In this document: positions 26,732-33,354 of the stretch, piece by piece
Position numbering within the stretch: position 1 is the stretch's first letter
How the letters are laid out: each line of letters opens with the position of its first letter
The notes under the pieces: model-generated
Database searches by the model: none
What the model saw: only the letters and a program-made list of their open reading frames with translations
What the model was told of the DNA's origin: nothing
Source of the DNA: Candidatus Woesearchaeota archaeon
GTDB taxonomy: Archaea; Nanobdellota; Nanobdellia; SCGC-AAA011-G17; GW2011-AR20
Length of the DNA stretch: 43,271 nt
Assembly (NCBI GenBank): GCA_018303005.1
Contig: JAGVYY010000046.1
Span: forward strand, 1 to 43,271
Direction of reading: 5' to 3'
Position numbers and translations under genes: made by a program

Positions 26732-26922
26732 TCTTTTTTGAATTCTGCAATTTCTTCTATTAAATCAATATGACCCAGGAACATTGCTCTGCAGCAGTAT
26801 CTTTCTAAGCCTAATTCATCTAGAACCCTTTTTGTGTCATCTTTCTTGGCCCTTTCCTTGAAATCTTCCCAAAGATGTGCTAGAGGCTTGTTGCATGAGA
26901 AGCATCTAATTGGAATTATCAT
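26728..26922 (-). CDS. rpoN: DNA-directed RNA polymerase subunit N (Rpb10)
   Basis: 64 residues, the full usual length: MIIPIRCFSCNKPLAHLW with the first CxxC, then LGLERYCCRAMFLGHIDLIE with the CC pair, which together bind zinc. Subunit N belongs to the assembly platform of archaeal RNA polymerase with D, L and P. In many archaea it follows rps9 directly; here a zinc-finger gene and an inverted HTH gene separate them, so the ancestral ribosomal block has been rearranged. Confidence 0.95.
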   Translation of the reverse strand: MIIPIRCFSCNKPLAHLWEDFKERAKKDDTKRVLDELGLERYCCRAMFLGHIDLIEEIAEFKKD

Positions 26923-26955
26923 TTTATATTCTTAGCAATTAGAAGATTTATAAAT

Positions 26956-27129
26956 TTAACCTTTTATTTTGCAAAGTATATCATAATGATATTTGTAGCG
27001 GTTTTCAATTATGTTCCTTCTGTAACAGCTGTAGCAAAATCGGTCATATCTACTATTACTATAATGCATTCTTATATCTTTGAAACAAGAATCACATTTC
27101 TTAAATGAATAACCCTGGAGATTTGCCAT
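26956..27129 (-). CDS. Small zinc-finger protein
   Basis: 57 residues from ATG 27129. I chose this start over 27201 because AGAGGTGATC, a good Shine-Dalgarno sequence, sits just upstream, and the extra 24 codons overlap the divergent regulator region. Four cysteines in KKCDSCFKDI and FCYSCYRRN make a CxxC...CxxC zinc site. The rest is basic and aromatic (HYSNSRYDR, NRYKYHYD). Nucleic-acid or protein binding is likely; no family recognised. Followed by rpoN after 33 bases. Confidence 0.65.
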   Translation of the reverse strand: MANLQGYSFKKCDSCFKDIRMHYSNSRYDRFCYSCYRRNIIENRYKYHYDILCKIKG

Positions 27130-27291
27130 TTTGATCACCTCTGACTTATTTTTAAGAATCCTCCTTTTAAAGGCTACGGGAGTGGTTTGCATATGCAACA
27201 TTTGAGTGGAAAATATACGATTAATTATTATGGTTACTTTGTAATGGTTACATATAATAAGGTTTATAAACTCAAAATCTTGCTTAGCTAT

Positions 27292-27951
27292 ATGGTATTA
27301 GATGACACTTTAATTAAGAATGATTCTATTTGCAGTTATCTGCCGGAATCTATTTTAACTGGAAATGAAATAAGAGATTATAGAAAGCGCAATAAAATTA
27401 CACAAAGAGAGTTGAGCGATATTTTAGAGATACCACTTACAACACTGAGAAGACTAGAATATAGAGATGAAATCTCTATTTATTATTCATGCATAAAAAC
27501 CAGAGATTATGTGGTAAGACTCTATAAAACAATACTTGGCGTTGATCCTCTTGATATTGATCATCTGATTCATGTGCAAGAAAAAGTGAAAGAAAAAATT
27601 GCTTTGATAGACTCAGCAAGAAGAGATGGTGCAAGCACGGCAAAAGAGATATCATATAAGTCAAACATTCCATTACGTATAGTATACCTTTACAAAAAGA
27701 AGGGATATATTGATTTTGAACCTGTAAAAAGAGGACCTAAAGATGGTTGTATAAAATTACCAACAAATACATGGCGTAACAGAGATCTAATCTATAAGAT
27801 GGTTGAACAAGGAAGATCCCAGGCAGAAATTGCTAGTAAAATAGGCACATCAAGGGAAAATATAAGGCAGTACCTTGTAAGACATGATATGCATGATCTA
27901 TGGAAAAATAACAATGAAAAAAAGAAGAGAATTAAATCCGGGTTTAGTTAA
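27292..27951 (+). CDS. XRE-type HTH transcription regulator with extra HTH units
   Basis: About 219 residues from ATG 27292; GGTTTATAAAC at 27261-27271 is spaced for a leaderless start there, so the listed start at 27187 is too far upstream. The N-terminus has a Cro/C1-type HTH (IRDYRKRNKITQRELSDILE, IPLTTLRRLE). A second HTH-like unit is GASTAKEISYKSNIPLRIVY, and a third is MVEQGRSQAEIASKIGTSRE with NIRQYL, of the sigma/resolvase kind. It probably binds DNA as a regulator; targets unknown. It splits the rpoN segment from the ribosomal block in inverted orientation. Confidence 0.7.
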   Translation: MVLDDTLIKNDSICSYLPESILTGNEIRDYRKRNKITQRELSDILEIPLTTLRRLEYRDEISIYYSCIKTRDYVVRLYKTILGVDPLDIDHLIHVQEKVKEKIALIDSARRDGASTAKEISYKSNIPLRIVYLYKKKGYIDFEPVKRGPKDGCIKLPTNTWRNRDLIYKMVEQGRSQAEIASKIGTSRENIRQYLVRHDMHDLWKNNNEKKKRIKSGFS

Positions 27952-28016
27952 TATCTTTTATAAAATTAATCATTAAGCCAGCGATTTCAGATGAGCAAGA
28001 TACCAATGATATTGTC

Positions 28017-28436
28017 TTATCTGTAGGACTTTGCTCTTTTCTTCCTTGGCTTTGAATCATTTGGCTTATGAGGCTCATTTCTTCTGACATCTGCTACAAG
28101 CAGATTTCTGTCATAATCCAGGAAGTCTCTTTCCAATTTCTTGTTGTTATGAAATGCTACAATAGCGCGGGCGATTGCCAATCTTGAGGCTTCTGTCTGG
28201 CCTTGCCATCCGCCTCCCCTGACATTTATATCTATCCTAATATTTTTTGTGAATGAATCTCCGGCAATGACCAGAGGTTCCATTATTCTCATTCTTGATA
28301 GTTTATTCCCATAATTGCCAAGCATTATATGGTTTATTCTTATCTGGCCTTTTCCTTGTTTTATCACTGCTCTTGCTATTGCTCTCTTTCTTTTTCCTGA
28401 GACTATTATTGGTTTATTGGATATTTTTGCCTGCAT
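28017..28436 (-). CDS. rps9: Ribosomal protein S9 (uS9)
   Basis: 139 residues. IIVSGKRKRAIARAVIKQGK and the ending SKPRKKRAKSYR are diagnostic: the C-terminal Arg tail reaches the ribosomal P site. Internal ARAIVAFHNNKKLERDFLDY and NVRGGGWQGQTEASRLAIAR follow the archaeal form. It overlaps the preceding hypothetical gene by 23 bases, showing coupled translation in the ribosomal block. Confidence 0.96.
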   Translation of the reverse strand: MQAKISNKPIIVSGKRKRAIARAVIKQGKGQIRINHIMLGNYGNKLSRMRIMEPLVIAGDSFTKNIRIDINVRGGGWQGQTEASRLAIARAIVAFHNNKKLERDFLDYDRNLLVADVRRNEPHKPNDSKPRKKRAKSYR

Positions 28437-28797
28437 TTTTCCAGATTAGACTCTCTAAATTGAGAGTGGTTGCAATATATATAAGTTCATTTACATAATC
28501 ATTGTATAATGAGCTTAGTTTTTCATTTTTGAAATCTTTTTTATGAGAGTCATACGAATAAAATGTTGCAGCATGAAGCATGACCAATAATGGTACAACA
28601 GCCGGATTTGCTTCGATTTCAAGATACAATGTTGAGTTCTTTAGCCTTTTAATTAAGTTATTTCCAGTGAATAAATCTCCGTTTCTTAATGATAATCCTA
28701 TTTCACTGTCTGGTAAGTGTATAAAAAGACCATCGATGGTTTCATATTGTATCTGTATGCTATGTGTCTGTAATTCTTTTGTCTGTATTTCTTCCAT
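28414..28797 (-). CDS. Unknown protein inserted between L13 and S9 genes
   Basis: 127 residues, no family recognised. It has a beta-rich first half (IQIQYETIDGLFIHLPDSEI; STLYLEIEANPAVVPLLVML) and a helical second half (SSLYNDYVNELIYIATTLNL). Archaeal rpl13 and rps9 are normally adjacent, so this gene is an insertion. It starts 10 bases after the L13 stop and overlaps S9 by 23 bases, so it is fixed within the operon and is probably expressed with ribosomal proteins. Confidence 0.6.
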   Translation of the reverse strand: MEEIQTKELQTHSIQIQYETIDGLFIHLPDSEIGLSLRNGDLFTGNNLIKRLKNSTLYLEIEANPAVVPLLVMLHAATFYSYDSHKKDFKNEKLSSLYNDYVNELIYIATTLNLESLIWKNAGKNIQ

Positions 28798-28807
28798 TTT
28801 TAAATTT

Positions 28808-29227
28808 TTAAAACTTTGCTCCTAAATTTTTTGATATTTCACCTAATGAGATATAGTTCGGGCTTTTTGTTGTGCTCACATTGTTATCATACATTTTTTC
28901 TGTTTTTTTATTTTTTAATTCTTCAGGGACTCCAATATAACACATTATTCTTCTGAAAGCTGTTCTTCCGCGTGTCCTGTCCCATGGAAGCATGCCTCTT
29001 ATTATCCTTCTTATTAATCTGTCTGGCATTCTTGACACAAAAGGACCTGCGAAAGGATGTCCCATCTTTGTTTTTCTTTCATACTTTGCTAAGATGTCTT
29101 TTTTCCTTCCTGTTATAGCAGCCTTTTCACAGTTTATAATAGCTACCTTTTCGCCCATAAGCGCCTTTTTAGCGGCATAACTAGCTAATCTGCCTGCAAT
29201 TATATTTTCTGCATCTATCACTATCAT
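28808..29227 (-). CDS. rpl13: Ribosomal protein L13 (uL13)
   Basis: 139 residues. MIVIDAENIIAGRLASYAAK is the family start, followed by KRKDIL-type (GRKKDILAKYERK) and FAGPFVSRMPDRLIRRIIRG MLPW, the conserved archaeal L13 block (cited in two pieces). It binds domain regions of 23S rRNA near the exit side. Its ATG begins one base after the L18e stop. Confidence 0.96.
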   Translation of the reverse strand: MIVIDAENIIAGRLASYAAKKALMGEKVAIINCEKAAITGRKKDILAKYERKTKMGHPFAGPFVSRMPDRLIRRIIRGMLPWDRTRGRTAFRRIMCYIGVPEELKNKKTEKMYDNNVSTTKSPNYISLGEISKNLGAKF

Positions 29228-29228
29228 A

Positions 29229-29591
29229 TTAACCTATTATCCTTATTTTTTTCCCCTGTGGATTCTTTTTTATTAATTCTTTTATTGTAATTGCTTTTCC
29301 CATTTTATTTATCTTTTCTTTGGCTTCTCTTGAGAACTGATAGGCTGCGACTGTCAATTTTTTTGTCATTTCACCCATACCCAAGACTTTTCCAGGAACT
29401 ATGGCAGTTTCGCCTTCTCTTGTGTGTTTATCTATCCTGTAAATGTTTACTGATCTTCTTCTTCTTGTTGGTTTCTCTAGTTCATAAGCGATTCTCTTCC
29501 AGAGATTTATATTGCTGCTTTTAGCAGTCTCCTTTACATCATTTATTAGTTTCTGCAGTTCCGGGTTTGTTGGGCCTGTTCTTTTTACCAT
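29229..29591 (-). CDS. rpl18e: Ribosomal protein L18e
   Basis: 120 residues. LWKRIAYELEKPTRRRRSVN, VPGKVLGMGEMTKKLTVAAY and FSREAKEKI are characteristic of archaeal L18e, an L15-fold protein found only in archaea and eukaryotes. This is one of the strongest archaeal markers in the window. Order L18e-L13-S9 is the usual archaeal order. Confidence 0.96.
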   Translation of the reverse strand: MVKRTGPTNPELQKLINDVKETAKSSNINLWKRIAYELEKPTRRRRSVNIYRIDKHTREGETAIVPGKVLGMGEMTKKLTVAAYQFSREAKEKINKMGKAITIKELIKKNPQGKKIRIIG

Positions 29592-29601
29592 GCTGATTTC
29601 A

Positions 29602-29856
29602 TTAATCTTCTGCTACCACATTTGGTTCTGGAAGCCTTGAAAAATATTTTTTTCCATCAAGATATGATATTTCCACTCTTGTGTATCTTTCGATTTGATG
29701 TATTATTGGAATAATATTTGTTTCGCTATATTCTTCTTTTAGACGTAGCTTTAAACTATCTTCGTTTATCTTGTTATTATCTATTGTCTGTTTTATTACT
29801 TTTTCCAATTCTTCCCTATTTAATGGTTCTTGTCTGCTGTTTTGTGTATTTGTCAT
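29602..29856 (-). CDS. Small unknown protein leading the ribosomal operon
   Basis: 84 residues from ATG 29856, chosen because AAAGGTGAATC stands 4 bases upstream as a Shine-Dalgarno sequence; the listed start at 29913 lies within the promoter. The product has a helical N-terminus (LNREELEKVIKQTIDNNKIN) and a short strand region (VEISYLDGKKYFSRLPEPN) that together could be a small winged helix. It ends 10 bases before L18e, so it shares the operon. Function unknown. Confidence 0.55.
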   Translation of the reverse strand: MTNTQNSRQEPLNREELEKVIKQTIDNNKINEDSLKLRLKEEYSETNIIPIIHQIERYTRVEISYLDGKKYFSRLPEPNVVAED

Positions 29857-29915
29857 AAGATTCACCTTTACCTCAGTTTTATTATATCTAGTTAAGCAGT
29901 TGATTGACATCAATT

Positions 29916-29930
29916 AGTTTTATAAATGTT
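29916..29930 (-). promoter_or_regulatory. Ribosomal-operon promoter
   Basis: Minus strand AACATTTATAAAACT is a strong TATA-type box about 60 bases before the ATG at 29856, leaving a short leader with a Shine-Dalgarno site. It lies directly beside the left inverted repeat of the restriction cassette. Confidence 0.55.
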
Positions 29931-29932
29931 TT

Positions 29933-29965
29933 TGTTAACACGTATTGTTAAGTTAGCGGGATCTA
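29933..29965 (+). repeat. Left inverted repeat of the restriction-modification cassette
   Basis: TGTTAACACGTATTGTTAAG TTAGCGGGATCTA. The reverse complement of 31834-31867 reads TGTTAACAATGTATTGTTAA GTTAGTGGGATCTA, differing only by a short change after TGTTAACA and one C/T. The two copies face each other across about 1.9 kb. Confidence 0.85.
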
Positions 29966-30018
29966 TTAAATGAATGGAATTCAGAAAGGGTTAAAAAGTA
30001 GTTTTCCTTTGCTTTTTT

Positions 30019-30732
30019 ATGTCAAAAGGTTTAATCCCATCAGCAATAGAAATTTTACAAAATGCAGAAAAGATAAATCCCAATCTTAATATTAATCAAT
30101 TACATTCTAAAACATTTGAATTAATGAAGCTGTATAGAACTAATTATTATGAAAGTAGAGTAAATGAACTTCTTTCAAGTAAAAATTTAATCAGCATATC
30201 AAATGAAATGAAATTAAGTATTAAGAAAGAACTATTAAACCCAATTATTGCTAATGAAACAGAATACAGTAACTTTATGGAGGAGGTATCTAGACGTGTT
30301 AGCCAAACCTTCCAAGTAATTTCTGGAAATTTAGCCGAGCTCTGTGTTGAAAGAGAATTAAATAAAATTGGTTTAAAGACAAATATTGATTATGTTAGAA
30401 AGAAGGAAAGGACAGATTTTATAATATATTATCGTGTTAATGGTAAACAGACTAAAAAGCATAGAATAGAAGTAAAGAATGTTAAGTTAAGAGAAAGAGG
30501 AGCAAGGGGATTGGCTTTTGATGGAGATAGTATGGTTGGTTTTTTTGATCAACCATCGGAATTTACTGAGTCTAATATTGAAATTATAGATGAACATTGT
30601 AAAAAAACAGGTGGATATTGTTACATACCCTTGGGAACTTTAGAATTAATTAAAAATAAAACTAAAAGATTTAAAGCAAATACGGAATTAGCTTTGGACA
30701 TGAAGAAATTTGTAAATGTTGGTTTTATTTAG
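30019..30732 (+). CDS. Probable type II restriction endonuclease (PD-(D/E)XK)
   Basis: 237 residues. A PD-(D/E)XK core is readable: GNLAELCVERELNKIGLKTN as the leading helix with Glu, then RTDFIIYYRV (D133) and KHRIEVKNVKL (E151, K153). It would cleave unmodified DNA at the site protected by the methyltransferase that converges on it, overlapping by 8 bases at the 3' ends. Recognition site cannot be read. The gene lies wholly within the inverted-repeat-bounded cassette. The N-terminal ~100 residues are helical and may carry specificity. Confidence 0.75.
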   Translation: MSKGLIPSAIEILQNAEKINPNLNINQLHSKTFELMKLYRTNYYESRVNELLSSKNLISISNEMKLSIKKELLNPIIANETEYSNFMEEVSRRVSQTFQVISGNLAELCVERELNKIGLKTNIDYVRKKERTDFIIYYRVNGKQTKKHRIEVKNVKLRERGARGLAFDGDSMVGFFDQPSEFTESNIEIIDEHCKKTGGYCYIPLGTLELIKNKTKRFKANTELALDMKKFVNVGFI

Positions 30733-31603
30733 GGGGTCTCCAGAAATCTAAAATATATTCAAAAGTTGTTCCTAATGTTATATAATTGTTTGGATATCCA
30801 AAAATTCCAGCTCCATTAACAAGATTCCTTCTATCCCAAATAATTGTATTTCTTAATTCATAACCTGCTTTTTCTAATGCTTCTATAACATAAATATGCA
30901 AAGGTATTCTTTTATTTTCCCACCATAAATCTGTGATATTGATAATACAATGCGCTTTATATTTGAGTAATGGTAATATCCCTTTATAGATTTCCCCTAA
31001 AGCATTTGCGTATACTCTTGGTTCCATAGTTCCTAAATCTCTTGGATTATTAGAATATTGCTGGACTTTCATATAAATCTTATCTTGCCTTAAATTACCT
31101 CTTCTACTTTTGTTAAGTCTTTTTCTGTTTAGCATATTTGAATAAGGTGGTGAAGTAACACAAAGTGCCACTGATTCTTTCTCTAGATATTTTGGTATAT
31201 TTATAGCATCATCATTAATAATTATCTGCCTTGAAGAATCTTCTAATCTCTTTTGTTCTAATCTTTTTTTTGAGAAATTTACATATTCTTTTTTTAAATC
31301 AAATCCCACTGCATTTCTATCTAAATCTTTAGAGGCAATTAATGTAGTTCCAATACCAACAAAAGGATCTAAAACAAGTTCACCTTTATGTGTAAACAAT
31401 TGAATGCATTTTTTTGGCAGAGCTATCGGAAAAACAGCTGGATGTGTTTCTTTATCACGTATATCTCTTTTTTCATAAAAGAATTCCCACACAGCTACTT
31501 GATGGTGCAACCATTCTTTTGCACTTAAGCAATTAGTATGATTAAGAGGGCAATTACAAGTTTTCTCATTTAGAATGTTTAATGTTTTAACGTTTTTTTT
31601 CAT
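30725..31603 (-). CDS. DNA methyltransferase, N4-cytosine/N6-adenine type (TSPPY)
   Basis: 292 residues. Motif order is that of beta-class enzymes with the SAM-binding motif after a short N-terminal segment: LVLDPFVGIGTTLIA (residues 77-90, FxGxG) and catalytic TSPPYSN (150-156). TSPPY is most frequent in N4-cytosine methyltransferases. Later INITDLWWENKRIPLHIYVI and WDRRNLV are typical of the family. It starts inside the 3' end of the zinc-ribbon ORF, and converges on the nuclease. Four N-terminal cysteines (CNCPLNHTNC) might bind metal. Confidence 0.88.
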   Translation of the reverse strand: MKKNVKTLNILNEKTCNCPLNHTNCLSAKEWLHHQVAVWEFFYEKRDIRDKETHPAVFPIALPKKCIQLFTHKGELVLDPFVGIGTTLIASKDLDRNAVGFDLKKEYVNFSKKRLEQKRLEDSSRQIIINDDAINIPKYLEKESVALCVTSPPYSNMLNRKRLNKSRRGNLRQDKIYMKVQQYSNNPRDLGTMEPRVYANALGEIYKGILPLLKYKAHCIINITDLWWENKRIPLHIYVIEALEKAGYELRNTIIWDRRNLVNGAGIFGYPNNYITLGTTFEYILDFWRPPK

Positions 31604-31748
31604 CTTTCTTATTTTTACGAGGTTTATTCCAATAAGGGCTTTTGCATTTAGGACATATTATAGGGTAATCTTCTTTGTTTCTAGGAACCCACTCATGAGA
31701 GCACCTTTCACATTTAAAGCCTTTAAAAATTAATTCAATTTCTCCCAT
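31587..31748 (-). CDS. Zinc-ribbon small protein of the RM cassette (not in ORF track)
   Basis: 53 residues from ATG 31748: MGEIELIFKGFKCERCSHEW, then an 11-residue spacer, ICPKCKSPYWNKPRK and a basic tail. The two CxxC pairs make a rubredoxin-like zinc ribbon. Its last 17 bases overlap the methyltransferase start, so it is translated first and probably coupled to it. It may control the cassette or assist the methyltransferase; small DNA-binding regulators (C proteins) often hold this place in RM systems, but this one is not of the usual HTH type. Confidence 0.7.
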   Translation of the reverse strand: MGEIELIFKGFKCERCSHEWVPRNKEDYPIICPKCKSPYWNKPRKNKKDEKKR

Positions 31749-31833
31749 ATATAAAAATAATTATACTGAACTATTTAAACCTTACTCTTTTAAGTCATAC
31801 TTTTATAGTAATAACTTACAAACGAAATATATG

Positions 31834-31867
31834 TAGATCCCACTAACTTAACAATACATTGTTAACA
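31834..31867 (-). repeat. Right inverted repeat of the restriction-modification cassette
   Basis: Plus strand TAGATCCCACTAACTTAACA ATACATTGTTAACA; partner of 29933-29965 in inverted orientation. Read toward the cassette it stands 85 bases before the zinc-ribbon gene, as the left copy stands 53 bases before the nuclease gene. Therefore it could be a transposon end or a duplicated operator. Confidence 0.85.
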
Positions 31868-31974
31868 GAATTTTTTAAATGTTGTTATTTTTTTGTTACA
31901 TTTTAGATAAGAGCTACTTGCTAAACAAACTTGCTGCCAGAACCAATTGAGATAAAGAGTTTACATTAAAAAAA

Positions 31975-31984
31975 TTTATATATA
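31975..31984 (+). promoter_or_regulatory. pyrD promoter
   Basis: TTTATATATA about 21 bases before the ATG at 32005, typical of a leaderless archaeal message. The remainder of the 256-base gap contains the right cassette repeat. Confidence 0.5.
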
Positions 31985-32004
31985 CAGCATATAGCAGATA
32001 AATA

Positions 32005-33132
32005 ATGAAAGAATATTTTGTCTGGATAAGAAACAAGATTAATTCTTTTCTTTATAGAAATGTACTTAGGCGGATATTCTTCAAAGTAGATCCTGAAACC
32101 ATGCATGATAATGTTATAGCAATAGGCAGATTTTTAGGTAATTACTTTTTTACAAGGAAACTTGTGGCTCTTCTTTATTCTTATTCTGATAAAAGATTAG
32201 AGCAAAATATCCTTGGGATTACATTTCCTAATCCTGTTGGCCTTGCTGCAGGTTTTGATAAAAATGCACAACTGACAGACATTCTTCCTTCTGTGGGATT
32301 TGGTTTTGCAGAAATAGGCTCTGTAACAGGAAAGCCATGTGAGGGAAATCCAAAACCAAGATTATGGAGATTGAAAAAATCCAAGAGCCTTGTTGTCAAT
32401 TATGGTTTGAAAAGTGAAGGATGTAAAAAAATTTCAAATCAGCTAAGAAATAAGAAGTTCAGTATCCCTATAGGGATAAGCGTTGCCAAAACAAATAGCA
32501 AAGAGACTGTAGATACTGATCATGGAATAAAAGATTATGTCATAGCATACAGGGCATTTGATAATATAGGAGCGTATACTACAATTAACATAAGCTGTCC
32601 AAATGCATTTGGCGGACAACCATTCACAAGTGCCAGGAAATTAGACATGCTTCTTGACAAAATAGACAGGATATCAGTTAAGAAACCTGTTTTCCTGAAG
32701 ATCTCTCCTGACTTGAATAAAAAAGAAATAGACAGCATCATCAAAGTTTCCTTAAACCATAATATAAAGGGATTTGTTTGCACAAATCTTACAAAAAACA
32801 GGAATAACAAAAAGATAATTGATAGAGTTGTTCCAGAGAAAGGAGGAATAAGCGGAAAGGTTTTAGAGGATAAGGCAGATGATGTTATAAGATATGTCTA
32901 TAAGAAGACAAGAGGAAGATTTATCATAATAGGATGTGGTGGAATCTTTTGCGGAGAAGATGCGTATAGAAAAATCAGGGCAGGGGCTTCAATGATTCAG
33001 ATTATAACTGGCATGATATATGAAGGACCTCAAGTTGTAAGCGAAATCAACAGGAATCTGGTCACGCTATTAAAGAAAGATGGATTCAATAACATTGCAG
33101 AAGCAATAGGCACTGCAGCATTGAAACAATAG
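32005..33132 (+). CDS. pyrD: Dihydroorotate dehydrogenase, class 2-like with a Cys base
   Basis: 375 residues. The amphipathic N-terminal ~60 residues (FLYRNVLRRIFFKVDPETMH) are the membrane-docking extension of class 2 (quinone-linked) enzymes. FMN-site blocks: NPVGLAAGFDKNAQL, GFAEIGSVTGKPCEGNPKPR, NYGLKSEG, FLKISPDL, GGISG and IIGCGGIFCGEDAYRKIRAG. It oxidises dihydroorotate to orotate in pyrimidine synthesis. In the active-site loop NISCPN, Cys198 takes the place of the Ser (NISSPN) used as base by class 2 enzymes, as in class 1. This mixture is unusual. Preceded by a leaderless promoter. Confidence 0.92.
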   Translation: MKEYFVWIRNKINSFLYRNVLRRIFFKVDPETMHDNVIAIGRFLGNYFFTRKLVALLYSYSDKRLEQNILGITFPNPVGLAAGFDKNAQLTDILPSVGFGFAEIGSVTGKPCEGNPKPRLWRLKKSKSLVVNYGLKSEGCKKISNQLRNKKFSIPIGISVAKTNSKETVDTDHGIKDYVIAYRAFDNIGAYTTINISCPNAFGGQPFTSARKLDMLLDKIDRISVKKPVFLKISPDLNKKEIDSIIKVSLNHNIKGFVCTNLTKNRNNKKIIDRVVPEKGGISGKVLEDKADDVIRYVYKKTRGRFIIIGCGGIFCGEDAYRKIRAGASMIQIITGMIYEGPQVVSEINRNLVTLLKKDGFNNIAEAIGTAALKQ

Positions 33133-33354
33133 ATGATATAATGCTACATAAAATTAGATCATAGGAAGATGTTGTTTTAAAGATAATATCAGTCTTATGT
33201 TAGGTTGATTTCATGCTGTTTTTAAGAAATTTTTTATTACATAGTATCTGACAAAAGTTTTAACTTAATATTAATCCATTTAATAAGGAAAATTAGATAT
33301 AAGGATTATTATTTTAGTAAGCAAATATTTATGTCTTCTGCTAACATTACACAA

